The position numbers and the translations under genes were made by a program. Under the pieces are notes generated by a model. It searched no databases, had not been told where the DNA came from, and saw nothing but the letters and a program-made list of their open reading frames with translations. A stretch of DNA of 64,000 nucleotides, taken from Ulvibacter sp. MAR_2010_11. Lineage in GTDB: Bacteria > Bacteroidota > Bacteroidia > Flavobacteriales > Flavobacteriaceae. Shown piece by piece: positions 10,598-19,440 of the stretch. The DNA is taken from contig NZ_PHTY01000001.1 in assembly GCF_002813135.1 (NCBI RefSeq), forward strand, positions 2,599,501-2,663,500. Direction: 5' to 3'. Position 1 is the first letter of the stretch, and each line of letters begins with the position of its first letter.

Positions 10598-10975
10598 ATG
10601 CCAATCACACTAAACTTTATATTTGGAAAAATAGAAGTATTCCCAAATTATGTAATTGCCGTTATGAAAGAAGGGGTTACGGTCAAGCCCGAATACAACG
10701 CAGAACTTATAGCGATTTCAAATAAATATTTTGAAAACCGTCCTTTTGCCTATATAACCCATCGCCTAAATTCATATTCGGTAGATCCCAGAACCTATAT
10801 CGAAACATCCAAAATTGAAAATCTTGTAGCCTTTGCAGTGGTTTCAAACAAAACAATAAACATTTCAAACTCCGAATTGGAAAAAATATTTCTAAAAAAA
10901 CCGTTTGACCATTTTGATAACTTGGAAGAAGCGATTGATTGGGTTACGGAAGTTGTTGCAAATGTGAGTGCCTAA
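10598..10975 (+). CDS. conserved protein of unknown function, family copy A
   Basis: I cannot assign a known function to this 125-residue protein. It is clearly homologous to the two tandem proteins at 25511-25900 and 25946-26347. Shared features are NYVIAVMKEG near residue 18, the core RPFAYITHRLNSYSVDP near residues 48-64, hydrophobic strands in the second half and a final EEAIDWV helix. The alternation of strands and helices suggests a small alpha/beta fold like SpoIIAA/STAS domains; this is an inference. There is no signal peptide or membrane segment, so it should be cytoplasmic. It lies 51 bases after the DksA-like gene. Confidence 0.75.
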   Translation: MPITLNFIFGKIEVFPNYVIAVMKEGVTVKPEYNAELIAISNKYFENRPFAYITHRLNSYSVDPRTYIETSKIENLVAFAVVSNKTINISNSELEKIFLKKPFDHFDNLEEAIDWVTEVVANVSA

Positions 10976-11003
10976 ACGATTTCCAATCTCGGCAAGAATC
11001 GAG

Positions 11004-12512
11004 CTAAAACAAAATATCATTATCAATCGAAAAACTCTGCAAAAATGAAATCGATGCGTGAATGTCGTCTGCCAACAGCCGATCCTCAGCTACAAAAGGA
11101 ACTGTATTTCTGAATGATTCTAAAAATGACTCTAAAAACGGGGAAGTTTTCTTGGGTCTTCTGAATTCCATTGCCTGAGAAGCGTTCATCAATTCGATTG
11201 CAAGTACAGTTTCTACATTATCGACGATACGCAAACATTTTGTGGCAGCATTGGCGCCCATACTCACATGATCTTCTTGTCCGTTGGACGAAACAATAGA
11301 GTCTACCGAAGCCGGAGAGGCCAATTGTTTATTCTGACTTACAATACTTGCCGCAGTGTACTGCGGAATCATAAATCCGCTGTTCAATCCCGGATTGTTC
11401 ACCAAAAAAGCCGGAAGATCTCGTAAACCCGAAACCAATTGATAGGTTCTTCTTTCTGAAATATTTGCTAGTTCTGCCATGGCGATCGCTAAAAAATCCA
11501 AGCCCAATGCCAAAGGCTGACCATGGAAATTTCCGCCGGAAATAATTTTATCTTCTGCTATAAAAATATTGGGATTGTCCGTAACCGAATTGATTTCAGT
11601 CTTAAACGTTTTGGTAACAAACAGAATAGTGTCTTTAGTTGCACCATGTACCTGAGGAATACATCGGAAGGAATACGGATCTTGTACATTTTTCTTTTCC
11701 GATTTGCCCAATTCACTTCCCCTAAGAAAGTCTACAAATCGTTCGGCTGTTTTCACCTGTCCGCGGTGAGGTCTTACTAAGTGTACCAGTGAATCGAAGG
11801 GACTCATATTGCAATCGAATGCATCGACAGACATGGCAGCAATCATATCGGACATATAAGAAAGCTTATGTGCTTTAAGTAAAATATAGGCGCCGTAGGC
11901 GCTCATAAACTGTGTGCCATTTAGTAATGCCAATCCTTCCTTTGCCTCTAAAACAATTGGTTCCCAGTTGTGTTTTTTTAAAATTTCATTTGCTGAAAAG
12001 ATGGCATCATTTACAAATACCTCTCCTTTCCCCAGGAGCGGTAAAGACAAATGTGCCAAGGGTGCCAGGTCACCGGAAGCTCCTAAACTACCTTGATCGT
12101 ATACTACCGGTAAAATATCGTAATTGTAAAAATCGATCAATCGCTGAACGGTTTGTAATTGAACTCCGCTATATCCGTAACTCAAAGACTGAACCTTCAG
12201 TAAAAGCATGAGCTTAATAATAGGTTTCGGAACAAAATCTCCTGTACCACAAGCATGTGACATCACCAGGTTTTCTTGTAGTTTAGTGAGGTTTTCAGAA
12301 GAAATTTTTACATTACATAAAGACCCGAACCCTGTATTGATTCCATAGATAGGCGCATCGTTATTCTTGGTTTTGGCGTCTAAATACTCTTTCGATTTTT
12401 TGATATTAAGGGAAGCCTCCTCCGAAAGTTCCAGTAACTTATTCGATTCTATTATGTCTTTTAAAGTAGGTAAATCTAGAATTTCTGAGCTTATATAATG
12501 AATCTCTGGCAT
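11004..12512 (-). CDS. hutH: histidine ammonia-lyase
   Basis: The 502-residue protein belongs to the aromatic amino-acid lyase family, which removes ammonia from histidine to give urocanate. The MIO prosthetic group should form from A145-S146-G147 in GSLGASGDLAPLAH. The catalytic tyrosine loop is YGINTGFG (Y57). The selectivity pair is S85-H86 (VMSHACG), typical of histidine-specific enzymes and not of phenylalanine or tyrosine lyases. No hutU, hutI or hutG gene is adjacent, so the pathway must be completed elsewhere. The gene is convergent with the small-protein gene before it. Confidence 0.93.
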   Translation of the reverse strand: MPEIHYISSEILDLPTLKDIIESNKLLELSEEASLNIKKSKEYLDAKTKNNDAPIYGINTGFGSLCNVKISSENLTKLQENLVMSHACGTGDFVPKPIIKLMLLLKVQSLSYGYSGVQLQTVQRLIDFYNYDILPVVYDQGSLGASGDLAPLAHLSLPLLGKGEVFVNDAIFSANEILKKHNWEPIVLEAKEGLALLNGTQFMSAYGAYILLKAHKLSYMSDMIAAMSVDAFDCNMSPFDSLVHLVRPHRGQVKTAERFVDFLRGSELGKSEKKNVQDPYSFRCIPQVHGATKDTILFVTKTFKTEINSVTDNPNIFIAEDKIISGGNFHGQPLALGLDFLAIAMAELANISERRTYQLVSGLRDLPAFLVNNPGLNSGFMIPQYTAASIVSQNKQLASPASVDSIVSSNGQEDHVSMGANAATKCLRIVDNVETVLAIELMNASQAMEFRRPKKTSPFLESFLESFRNTVPFVAEDRLLADDIHASISFLQSFSIDNDILF

Positions 12513-12532
12513 GTGCTGGTTGGTTTGTATTG

Positions 12533-12540
12533 CAAAAATA
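12533..12540 (-). promoter_or_regulatory. possible hutH promoter -7 element
   Basis: TATTTTTG on the minus strand lies 20 bases upstream of the hutH start and fits TAnnTTTG. A TTG sits 23 bases further upstream, slightly outside the usual spacing. Confidence 0.35.
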
Positions 12541-12621
12541 CCAATTTATAATGAAGGATTATACAAATATATTTAACTCAAAAATTATATTGTATTTTAG
12601 CCTACTTTTTAAACCTAAAAC

Positions 12622-13992
12622 ATGAAAAAAATAGTATTTCTTTTGGCTGCATTGGTGATAATTTCTTGCAATAAGGAAGAAAAAAAACCTGAATATGTTA
12701 TCATAAACGGTACAGTCCAAAACAGTAATTTGGAAACGGCAATGGTACGGGGGAACGATTTTGAAGTTGAAATTCCAATATCGGAAGCCGGAACCTTCAC
12801 CGATACTTTACGTATTAAGACCGATGGAATGTACGATCTTTTTATAGGGAGAGAACGCACCCCTACCTATCTTGAAAAAGGAGCAAACCTTTCAGTGACT
12901 GTAGACCTTCAGGAGTTTGATGAAACAATTTCTTATTCGGGAGATTTGGCTGTTGAAAACAATTATCTGGCCGCCAAATATTTACTTTCTGAAAAAGAAA
13001 AGCCCTTTCAGGAAGTTTATTCTCTGAATGAAGCAGAATTTATGGCCGAAGCAAATGCCATCGATAAGGGATATCGAGATTTATTATCCGGTACAGAAGG
13101 TATTTCTGAAACATTTTCAAAAATGGAATCTCAAAATCTCGACTATGCCCATGTCATGAATCTGGAAAACTATCAGCAATACAACCGCTATTTCACCGGG
13201 AATAAAGAATTTTCAGTCTCAGAAAAGTATTATGATTACACCAAGAATGTGAATTTCTCGGACACAACGGCTTTTAGAGCATCAAATGCATATCAACGAA
13301 TGCTGGATACACATTTTAGCCGCTTGGTTAGTGAGGCTTCCGAAGGTCGGGAAGATTTCAATATTTCAAAAGCCTATTTAACTACCGTAAATGAAGCCTT
13401 GCCTAACGGCTATGCAAAAGATCAGTTAATGTACGATTATTTGCAATTTGGGCTTAGGCCGGACGCTTCTTTGGATGAAGTATATGCATTGTATAAGAAC
13501 AGTAACCCCGGTGTCGAAAATCTAAATAAGGTAACCGAGCGATATAATAAGTTGAAACCTTTGCAACCCGGGAACGTCTCCCCTACCTTCGACTATGAAA
13601 ATTTTATGGGAGGAACCACCAAATTAGAAAATCTTAGCGGTAAATATGTTTATATAGATGTCTGGGCTACCTGGTGCGGTCCTTGTATTCGCGAAATTCC
13701 TGCCCTTAAAGAGGTAGAAGCTGCCTATCACGGTAAAAATATTGCTTTTGTTAGCATTTCCATAGACGTACCAAACGATTACGATAAATGGAAAGCCATG
13801 GTCGTGGAGAAAGAACTTGGTGGCATACAGTTAATGGCGGACAATAATTGGAAATCGAAATTTGTTGAAGAATACGGGATATTAGGAATTCCCCGCTTTA
13901 TATTAATAGATCCACAAGGAAAAATTGTTGATGCAGACGCACCACGACCTTCAGATGCCAAGTTGCGCAGTATGTTGGATAAAATGATTTAA
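12622..13992 (+). CDS. TlpA/ResA-like thioredoxin-fold lipoprotein
   Basis: The 456-residue protein is exported. Its signal peptide ends in the lipobox VIISC with the lipidated C16. An N-terminal domain of about 100 residues resembles the DUF4369 domain seen in Bacteroidota thiol-disulfide proteins. A long helical middle follows. The C-terminal thioredoxin domain has the redox motif WCGPC (C352 and C355) and the cis-proline region GIPRFILID. It probably reduces or rearranges disulfides in the periplasm, attached to a membrane. Substrates cannot be read from the sequence. Confidence 0.9.
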   Translation: MKKIVFLLAALVIISCNKEEKKPEYVIINGTVQNSNLETAMVRGNDFEVEIPISEAGTFTDTLRIKTDGMYDLFIGRERTPTYLEKGANLSVTVDLQEFDETISYSGDLAVENNYLAAKYLLSEKEKPFQEVYSLNEAEFMAEANAIDKGYRDLLSGTEGISETFSKMESQNLDYAHVMNLENYQQYNRYFTGNKEFSVSEKYYDYTKNVNFSDTTAFRASNAYQRMLDTHFSRLVSEASEGREDFNISKAYLTTVNEALPNGYAKDQLMYDYLQFGLRPDASLDEVYALYKNSNPGVENLNKVTERYNKLKPLQPGNVSPTFDYENFMGGTTKLENLSGKYVYIDVWATWCGPCIREIPALKEVEAAYHGKNIAFVSISIDVPNDYDKWKAMVVEKELGGIQLMADNNWKSKFVEEYGILGIPRFILIDPQGKIVDADAPRPSDAKLRSMLDKMI

Positions 13993-14016
13993 AACAACAA
14001 CATAATAATTAAAACG

Positions 14017-14045
14017 AAAAGCTCCTGTACGGGAGCTTTTTTTAT
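14017..14045. terminator. terminator between convergent genes
   Basis: AAAAGCTCC and GGGAGCTTTT pair around a TGTAC loop, with a following T-run and a preceding A-rich stretch. The hairpin overlaps the last bases of the nnr gene on the opposite strand and probably serves both genes. Confidence 0.8.
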
Positions 14046-15592
14046 TGCTGTTCTTCTTCTGCTTGGGGCTGTGGAGCAGGATCTTGCTCGAATAAAGCCA
14101 GATAAGCATTTCCAAGATTAGCAGTTACATCTCCTGCGATCATTGCCTCGAGTCCCATCGATTGGGCTGCGATGTTTCCAGCGCTACCGTGCAAATACAC
14201 TCCAAAAACGGCCGCCAATAAAGAATCATACCCCTGAGAAAGCAATCCGGTAATAACCCCTGCCAATACGTCGCCGCTACCGGCCGTAGCCATTCCGGGG
14301 TTTCCGGTTGAATTGATATACAATTTGTTATTAAACACAGTGATTGTATTCGCTCCTTTCAAAACAAGTACCGCCTCGTGTTTGTTTGCAAATTTTTTAG
14401 CCTTTTCCAATTTATTGTAGTCGTTCTTCCAGCTTCCTATTAAACGCTTCAACTCTCCTTCATGGGGTGTTAGGATGGATAGCTTTGGAAGGACTTTAAG
14501 CAGCGAAGTATTTTCCGAAATACAATTTAGTGCGTCGGCGTCGATCACCATGGGTGCCTTACTTTCTTTGAAAAGCTTTTCCAAAGCAGCAACCGTTTTT
14601 GCATTTGTACCTATCCCCATCCCTACGCCTATGGCCGAAGCAGTAAAAGAATAGGAAATATTTGTAATGTATTTTTCTTCAGAATCGGTTAGCGTCATAG
14701 CTTCGGGAACAGCATTCTGCAAAATATCATTTCCGCATTTTGGCGTAAAGACGGTTAGCATTCCGGCTCCAGTTCGTAGTGTAGCTCCGGCCGCAAGTAT
14801 TGCTGCTCCTATCTTTCCGTAACTTCCTGCGACTATCAGCGCATGACCAAACATGCCTTTGTGATCGTATTTTTTACGTTGCTTGTAAAATTGTTGAGCT
14901 TCAGGTTTTTGAATGAGTTGTGCTAATGGCTCGGCGGTTGCTAAGTATTCAGGATCTAATCCAATGTCCAATACTTCGTAAAAGGGTACATATTTTCCTG
15001 TTTCAGGTAGAAAGAAGGCTAGTTTCGGTGCCTGGAATGTGAGAGTATGATTTGCCTTGATTACTGCATCCGGGTCATCCAGAGGTGCTTCGGCATACAA
15101 GCCGCTGGGAATATCTATCGCCAGCTTAAATGCCTTGTTTTCATTTAAATAAATGATAAGCTTTTTTACCCATCCGTCCGGGCAACGATTTAAGCCGATC
15201 CCAAAAATCCCGTCAATTATAATGTCATCGGGGTTAATTTCCGGAAAATCCTCTTCAGATTTCATCAACTTCGGCCATTTTTTGGTTACATTTTTAATTC
15301 GGTCGTAATTAATTAAAAAGTTTTTAGAGCGCTTATCACTGCAATTCACAACATAAACGTGCACATTGTATCCGTTTTCAATAAGCAATCTGCCAATCAC
15401 CAAGCCGTCTCCCCCGTTGTTTCCAATCCCGCAAAAAATATGAATAGGTACCTGGGCTCCCTGCATGCGTTGATGTAGCCAATTAAATATTTGTGTCCCC
15501 GCTCGCTCCATCAATTCGGCCGGTGATATTTGCTGTTTTTCCACCGTGACAGTATCGGCCTGATACAGTTGTTTTGAAGAGAATATTTTCAT
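14042..15592 (-). CDS. nnr: bifunctional NAD(P)H-hydrate epimerase / ADP-dependent dehydratase
   Basis: The protein has 516 residues and repairs damaged NAD(P)HX. The N-terminal YjeF_N domain (about 1-215, with GIGNNGGDGLVIGRLL) epimerises the hydrate. The C-terminal ribokinase-like YjeF_C domain (about 225-500, with GNPGMATAGSGDVLAG) dehydrates it with ADP. I chose the ATG at 15592 because MKIFSSKQLYQAD is the usual start of the epimerase domain. The frame is open to 15640, but the extra 16 residues look unlike the family. The C-terminus is rich in Gln, Glu and Pro. Confidence 0.92.
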   Translation of the reverse strand: MKIFSSKQLYQADTVTVEKQQISPAELMERAGTQIFNWLHQRMQGAQVPIHIFCGIGNNGGDGLVIGRLLIENGYNVHVYVVNCSDKRSKNFLINYDRIKNVTKKWPKLMKSEEDFPEINPDDIIIDGIFGIGLNRCPDGWVKKLIIYLNENKAFKLAIDIPSGLYAEAPLDDPDAVIKANHTLTFQAPKLAFFLPETGKYVPFYEVLDIGLDPEYLATAEPLAQLIQKPEAQQFYKQRKKYDHKGMFGHALIVAGSYGKIGAAILAAGATLRTGAGMLTVFTPKCGNDILQNAVPEAMTLTDSEEKYITNISYSFTASAIGVGMGIGTNAKTVAALEKLFKESKAPMVIDADALNCISENTSLLKVLPKLSILTPHEGELKRLIGSWKNDYNKLEKAKKFANKHEAVLVLKGANTITVFNNKLYINSTGNPGMATAGSGDVLAGVITGLLSQGYDSLLAAVFGVYLHGSAGNIAAQSMGLEAMIAGDVTANLGNAYLALFEQDPAPQPQAEEEQQ

Positions 15593-15671
15593 AGCGTTGT
15601 TTCTTTGCCGCAAGTTACCAACCTTGTTGAAAACAATCAAACAAATCCTTCGTTACCTTTTACAGATATAA

Positions 15672-15679
15672 TACATTTG
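15672..15679 (+). promoter_or_regulatory. gcvT promoter -7 element
   Basis: TACATTTG fits the Bacteroidota -7 consensus and lies 16 bases before the gcvT start. No clear TTG is found at the expected -33 distance. Confidence 0.45.
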
Positions 15680-15695
15680 CGAAAAAATTTTACCA

Positions 15696-16778
15696 ATGAA
15701 GAATACCGCACTTTCTCACATCCACGAACAATTGGGTGCCAAAATGGTTCCCTTTGCAGGTTATAATATGCCCGTTTCCTATGAAGGGGTTAATGCCGAA
15801 CACGAAACTGTACGCAAGGGCGTTGGGGTTTTTGATGTTTCACATATGGGAGAATTTTTAATTTCAGGGCCAAAGGCGTTGGATTTAATTCAGAAAGTAA
15901 CAAGCAACGATGCTTCGAAGTTAGTAGACGGACAAGCGCAGTACAGTTGCCTGCCCAATGCAACCGGTGGAATTGTGGACGATTTAATTGTGTACCGTCT
16001 GGAAGCCGAAAAGTGGTTGCTGGTGGTAAATGCTTCAAATATCGAAAAAGATTGGAACTGGATTAGCAGTCAGAATACTATGGACGCCGAAATGCGCAAT
16101 CTTTCGGAAGATTATTCATTGTTAGCCATTCAAGGACCTAAAGCCGTGGAAGCTATGCAATCATTGACCAGCGAGGATCTTTCCGCAATACAATTTTACA
16201 CCTTTAAAGTATCCGATTTTGCCGGAATCGATCACGTAATCATTAGTGCTACGGGGTATACGGGAAGCGGTGGATTTGAAATTTACTGCAAAAACAGTGA
16301 GGTGGAGCAAGTTTGGAACAAAGTGTTCGAGGCCGGAGCCAGCTACGGCATAAAACCTATAGGTTTGGCTGCCCGAGATACCTTACGCCTGGAAATGGGC
16401 TTTTGTCTCTACGGAAATGATATCGATGATACTACTTCTCCAATTGAGGCAGGATTGGGCTGGATTACAAAATTCACCAAAGATTTTATCAATTCCGAGA
16501 ACTTAAAAAAGCAAAAAGAAGAAGGGCCAAAACGAAGATTAGTCGCTTTCGAACTGGACGAGCGCGGTATCCCAAGACAGGGTTACGATATTGTAGATAT
16601 TGACGGGAAGATTATTGGAAACGTTACCAGCGGCACCATGGCGCCTTCGCTTGGGAAGGGCATCGGACTGGGATACGTAGCAACCGAATTTAAGGATTTG
16701 GGGACGAATATTTACATTCAAATTAGAAAGGCAGCTGTACCGGCAACTGTAGTTAAACTGCCATTTTACAAAGGCTAA
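15696..16778 (+). CDS. gcvT: glycine cleavage system aminomethyltransferase (T protein)
   Basis: The 360-residue protein covers the whole GcvT family. It transfers the aminomethyl group from lipoylated H protein to tetrahydrofolate and releases ammonia. Visible family motifs are [14 protein letters not shown] near the N-terminus, [10 protein letters not shown], a tetrahydrofolate-binding region around [13 protein letters not shown], and [18 protein letters not shown] with its conserved acidic residue. The C-terminal barrel ends with [16 protein letters not shown]. The other gcv genes are not in the window. Confidence 0.95.
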   Translation: MKNTALSHIHEQLGAKMVPFAGYNMPVSYEGVNAEHETVRKGVGVFDVSHMGEFLISGPKALDLIQKVTSNDASKLVDGQAQYSCLPNATGGIVDDLIVYRLEAEKWLLVVNASNIEKDWNWISSQNTMDAEMRNLSEDYSLLAIQGPKAVEAMQSLTSEDLSAIQFYTFKVSDFAGIDHVIISATGYTGSGGFEIYCKNSEVEQVWNKVFEAGASYGIKPIGLAARDTLRLEMGFCLYGNDIDDTTSPIEAGLGWITKFTKDFINSENLKKQKEEGPKRRLVAFELDERGIPRQGYDIVDIDGKIIGNVTSGTMAPSLGKGIGLGYVATEFKDLGTNIYIQIRKAAVPATVVKLPFYKG

Positions 16779-16819
16779 CACTTACAGACCCAATCGACAC
16801 CATCGAACGAATTGAACAT

Positions 16820-16852
16820 ATGAGTTTTAATAAGATAATTATAGAAAGATAG
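16820..16852 (+). other. possible 10-codon leader ORF overlapping the next start codon
   Basis: ATG at 16820 opens MSFNKIIIER and stops at TAG 16850-16852. The last G of this stop is the first base of the GTG start of the following gene, an arrangement that permits termination-reinitiation. No other evidence for translation is visible. Confidence 0.3.
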
Positions 16853-17697
16853 TGTCAAATCGCATTTTAATTCTTGGAGCCAGTGGTTTTATTGGCAATA
16901 GTCTATACAAGGAGCTCATGCCCTATTTTGATGTGTATGGAACATACTGTCATGATGATGCTGCGATGAAACATAACCAGGTCTTTTTTCAATTTGATAT
17001 AGAAAAGGATTCTGTTTTGGCGGTGTTAGAAAAAATTAAACCAAATGTTGTAATATCTTCATTGCGTGGAAGATATGAGTATCAACTTAAAGTACATAAT
17101 GAAATAATTAATTATGTTCTTTCGCAGAATGACTGCAGACTCCTTTTCTTGTCTTCAGTGAATGTTTTTGACGGGAAAAATACATTTCCGTCTTATGAAG
17201 ATAGTCTTACATTGGCTGAAAGCGATTATGGAAAGTATAAAATTTCGGTAGAAAAGGCTATAAAAACGCTTCCTGTAGAAAAGTATGCTATTTTACGACT
17301 CCCCATGGTATTGGGAGTGAATGCCCCGGCTATCTTTCAGTTAAAGCAGGCAATAAAACACCAGGCCTCTTTTGAAGTATACCCCAACCTTATTATTTCG
17401 ATAACTACAGCCAATAAAATTGCGCAACAGGTTCATTATATTATCAATAAGAAGCTAAGTGGTACTTTTCACTTAACCAGTAAAGATATGGTTCATCATG
17501 AGGATCTTTTTAGAGAACTCACCGGCAAATTAAGTGATAAAAGTCCTATCTTTAAAAGTGTTTTTAGCAGTAACGACGATAGCTACCTCGCCATTTTGTC
17601 CAAATTGAACAAACTACCGAAGGAATATAGAATTACAGTTGCCGAAGTCATTGCAGACAGCACCTTAAAAGAAGAAATTAGTACATTGAAAACATAA
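16852..17697 (+). CDS. NAD(P)-dependent SDR, dTDP-4-dehydrorhamnose reductase-like
   Basis: The 281-residue protein is an extended short-chain dehydrogenase. The nucleotide-binding motif GASGFIG is at residues 9-15, and a YxxxK catalytic pair lies around 125-130 in SDYGKYK. Overall it resembles RmlD-type reductases or other sugar-nucleotide reductases, but no rmlABC genes are nearby, so the substrate is unknown. The start is GTG, because the Rossmann strand begins three residues later and no in-frame ATG precedes it. It lies 12 bases before the pterin dehydratase gene. This is one of the less certain functional assignments here. Confidence 0.75.
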   Translation: MSNRILILGASGFIGNSLYKELMPYFDVYGTYCHDDAAMKHNQVFFQFDIEKDSVLAVLEKIKPNVVISSLRGRYEYQLKVHNEIINYVLSQNDCRLLFLSSVNVFDGKNTFPSYEDSLTLAESDYGKYKISVEKAIKTLPVEKYAILRLPMVLGVNAPAIFQLKQAIKHQASFEVYPNLIISITTANKIAQQVHYIINKKLSGTFHLTSKDMVHHEDLFRELTGKLSDKSPIFKSVFSSNDDSYLAILSKLNKLPKEYRITVAEVIADSTLKEEISTLKT

Positions 17698-17709
17698 AAT
17701 TGAAAAATC

Positions 17710-17991
17710 ATGAAAGCATTTACAGAACAGGAAGTACTTGAAAAATTAGGTGAAATTCAGGATTGGGAATATCAGGATAGTGCCATTCACACCGCAATAG
17801 AATTCAGGGATTTTAAGGATGCATTTTCGGTGATGACGCGTATCGCTTTTGAAGCTGAAAAAATGAATCATCACCCTGATTGGAGCAATGTGTACAACAC
17901 ACTAAATATTAGCCTTTCAACGCACAGTGAAGGAGGCGTAACACAGAAAGATTTCGATTTGGCCAAGATAATCGACAGTTTGGTGAGTTAG
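17710..17991 (+). CDS. 4a-hydroxytetrahydrobiopterin dehydratase
   Basis: This is a complete 93-residue pterin-4a-carbinolamine dehydratase. The active-site histidines are in KMNHHPDW (H54, H55) and in STHSEGG (H72). The enzyme regenerates the pterin cofactor used by aromatic amino-acid hydroxylases. No phenylalanine hydroxylase gene is in the window. Short forms of this family also act as molybdopterin-related or regulatory proteins in some bacteria. Confidence 0.93.
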   Translation: MKAFTEQEVLEKLGEIQDWEYQDSAIHTAIEFRDFKDAFSVMTRIAFEAEKMNHHPDWSNVYNTLNISLSTHSEGGVTQKDFDLAKIIDSLVS

Positions 17992-18060
17992 GACAGACAT
18001 TCGAAATTATGAGTGCAAACACTCCAAGTTTGGACAAAAAAAGTATAAGAATTCTTTACA

Positions 18061-18093
18061 TTGAGTCCTTGTAATTTCGAATTTTTATATTTG
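18061..18093 (+). promoter_or_regulatory. yebC promoter
   Basis: TTG (18061-18063) and TATATTTG (18086-18093) are separated by 22 bases. The predicted start of transcription near 18099 leaves a leader of about 64 bases that contains a perfect palindrome. Confidence 0.5.
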
Positions 18094-18123
18094 TTTTGCA
18101 TAACAATTTTCACAAAACACAAT

Positions 18124-18141
18124 GAATCTTTATAAAGATTC
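18124..18141. promoter_or_regulatory. perfect 18-base palindrome in the yebC leader
   Basis: GAATCTTTATAAAGATTC is its own reverse complement. It lies between the predicted promoter and the yebC start (21 bases between the palindrome and the ATG). It could be a dimeric repressor site or a weak RNA hairpin. Confidence 0.45.
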
Positions 18142-18162
18142 CAAAAAATGATATAGACTATT

Positions 18163-18882
18163 ATGGGAAGAGCGTTCGAATTTCGAAAAGCACGTAAAAT
18201 GAAGCGGTGGTCCGCAATGTCTAAGGCGTTTACGCGTATTGGAAAAGATATTGTAATGGCCGTAAAAGAAGGTGGTCCCGACCCCGATTCTAATTCACGA
18301 TTAAGAGCTGTAATTCAGAATGCGAAGGCCGTAAACATGCCCAAAGACAATGTGGAGCGAGCTATTAAAAAGGCAAGTGATAAAAGTCAGGGGGATTACA
18401 AAGAGGTACTATTTGAAGGCTATGCACAACACGGAATTGCAGTATTAATTGAAACCGCAACCGATAATAATACGAGAACAGTTGCCAATGTACGTTCTTA
18501 TTTCAATAAATGCGACGGTAGCTTGGGAACATCCGGGTCGGTAGTTTTTATGTTCGATCACAGCTGTAATTTCAGAATAAACGGTGAAGGCATGGATTTG
18601 GAAGAATTGGAGCTGGAACTAATTGATCACGGCGTTGATGAAATTTTTGAAGATGAAGACGGTGTGCTAATCTATGCTCCATTCGAAAAATTTGGAGCTA
18701 TTCAGGCGTACTTGGAAGAAAATACAATAGAAATCCTTTCTTCAGGATTTGAGCGTATTCCTCAAGTGACCAAAAAACTTACCGAAGAAGAGATGGCCGA
18801 TGTTGAAAAACTATTGGAGAAACTGGAAGAGGATGATGATGTACAAAACGTATATCACACCATGGAAGAGGGAACTGAGTAA
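18163..18882 (+). CDS. yebC: YebC/PmpR (TACO1) family protein
   Basis: The 239-residue protein spans the whole family: MGRAFEFRKARKMKRW at the start, the conserved NMPKDNVERAIKKA and DNNTRTVANVRSYF, and GTSGSVVFMFD in the centre. YebC proteins have been described as DNA-binding regulators and, more recently, as ribosome-associated factors that help translate difficult sequences such as proline runs. The sequence does not distinguish these roles. It is convergent with the acyltransferase gene, 2 bases apart. Confidence 0.93.
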   Translation: MGRAFEFRKARKMKRWSAMSKAFTRIGKDIVMAVKEGGPDPDSNSRLRAVIQNAKAVNMPKDNVERAIKKASDKSQGDYKEVLFEGYAQHGIAVLIETATDNNTRTVANVRSYFNKCDGSLGTSGSVVFMFDHSCNFRINGEGMDLEELELELIDHGVDEIFEDEDGVLIYAPFEKFGAIQAYLEENTIEILSSGFERIPQVTKKLTEEEMADVEKLLEKLEEDDDVQNVYHTMEEGTE

Positions 18883-18884
18883 AT

Positions 18885-19421
18885 TCAGGTGTTTGCAGGC
18901 TTCTTCCCTACTACTCCCTTGTAATAATTTCGAAGTTTTATAGTGTCTTTTTCAATATCGTTTGTTGGATAAAATGCGGGGTTGATGGTTACGGTTTTTG
19001 TGCTGTAGTCGAAAGCTACAGGAATTATAGGCACTTGAGCCGTTTGTGCAATATAGTAATAACCGGTTTTCCAAGCCGCTACTTTTTTACGTGTTCCTTC
19101 GGGTGCTAAGGATAATCTGAATTCTTCTTTACTTTTAAACAAGTCGGCAATGGCTTCAACCTTATTTTGTCCTTCGGTTCTGTCTAAAGGCGCGCCTCCC
19201 ATCCACCGAAAATACCAACCAAGGGGCCATTTGAAAAGTTCTTTTTTACCAACAAAATTAATTTCAGTTTTTAAAATTCGACGTGTAAAAACTCCAATGT
19301 AGAAATCGTGCCAACTGGTGTGAGGCACGACAATTACAACTGCCTTTTTAATTGAAGAATCGAAAGTGCCATTGATTTTCCAACCAAGTACCTTGTAGAA
19401 TATAAATTTGGTAAAACCCAT
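18885..19421 (-). CDS. PlsC-like 1-acyl-glycerol-3-phosphate acyltransferase family protein
   Basis: The 178-residue protein has the acyltransferase signature HX4D (H34 to D39 in PHTSWHDFY), GGAPLDRTE near 75-83 and the phosphate-binding PEGT at 107-110. It is shorter than typical PlsC (about 240 residues) and resembles the small acyltransferases that serve minor or ornithine lipids. It lies 19 bases downstream of the KdsB-KdnB-like gene on the same strand, so a role in envelope lipids is plausible but inferred. Confidence 0.82.
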   Translation of the reverse strand: MGFTKFIFYKVLGWKINGTFDSSIKKAVVIVVPHTSWHDFYIGVFTRRILKTEINFVGKKELFKWPLGWYFRWMGGAPLDRTEGQNKVEAIADLFKSKEEFRLSLAPEGTRKKVAAWKTGYYYIAQTAQVPIIPVAFDYSTKTVTINPAFYPTNDIEKDTIKLRNYYKGVVGKKPANT

Positions 19422-19440
19422 TAGATTGTAATGCTTGGCA

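Noticed and set aside
15593-15640. Upstream start for the NAD(P)HX repair gene
   Set aside because: The additional residues are not conserved-looking and reach toward the gcvT promoter. ATG 15592 fits the family start.
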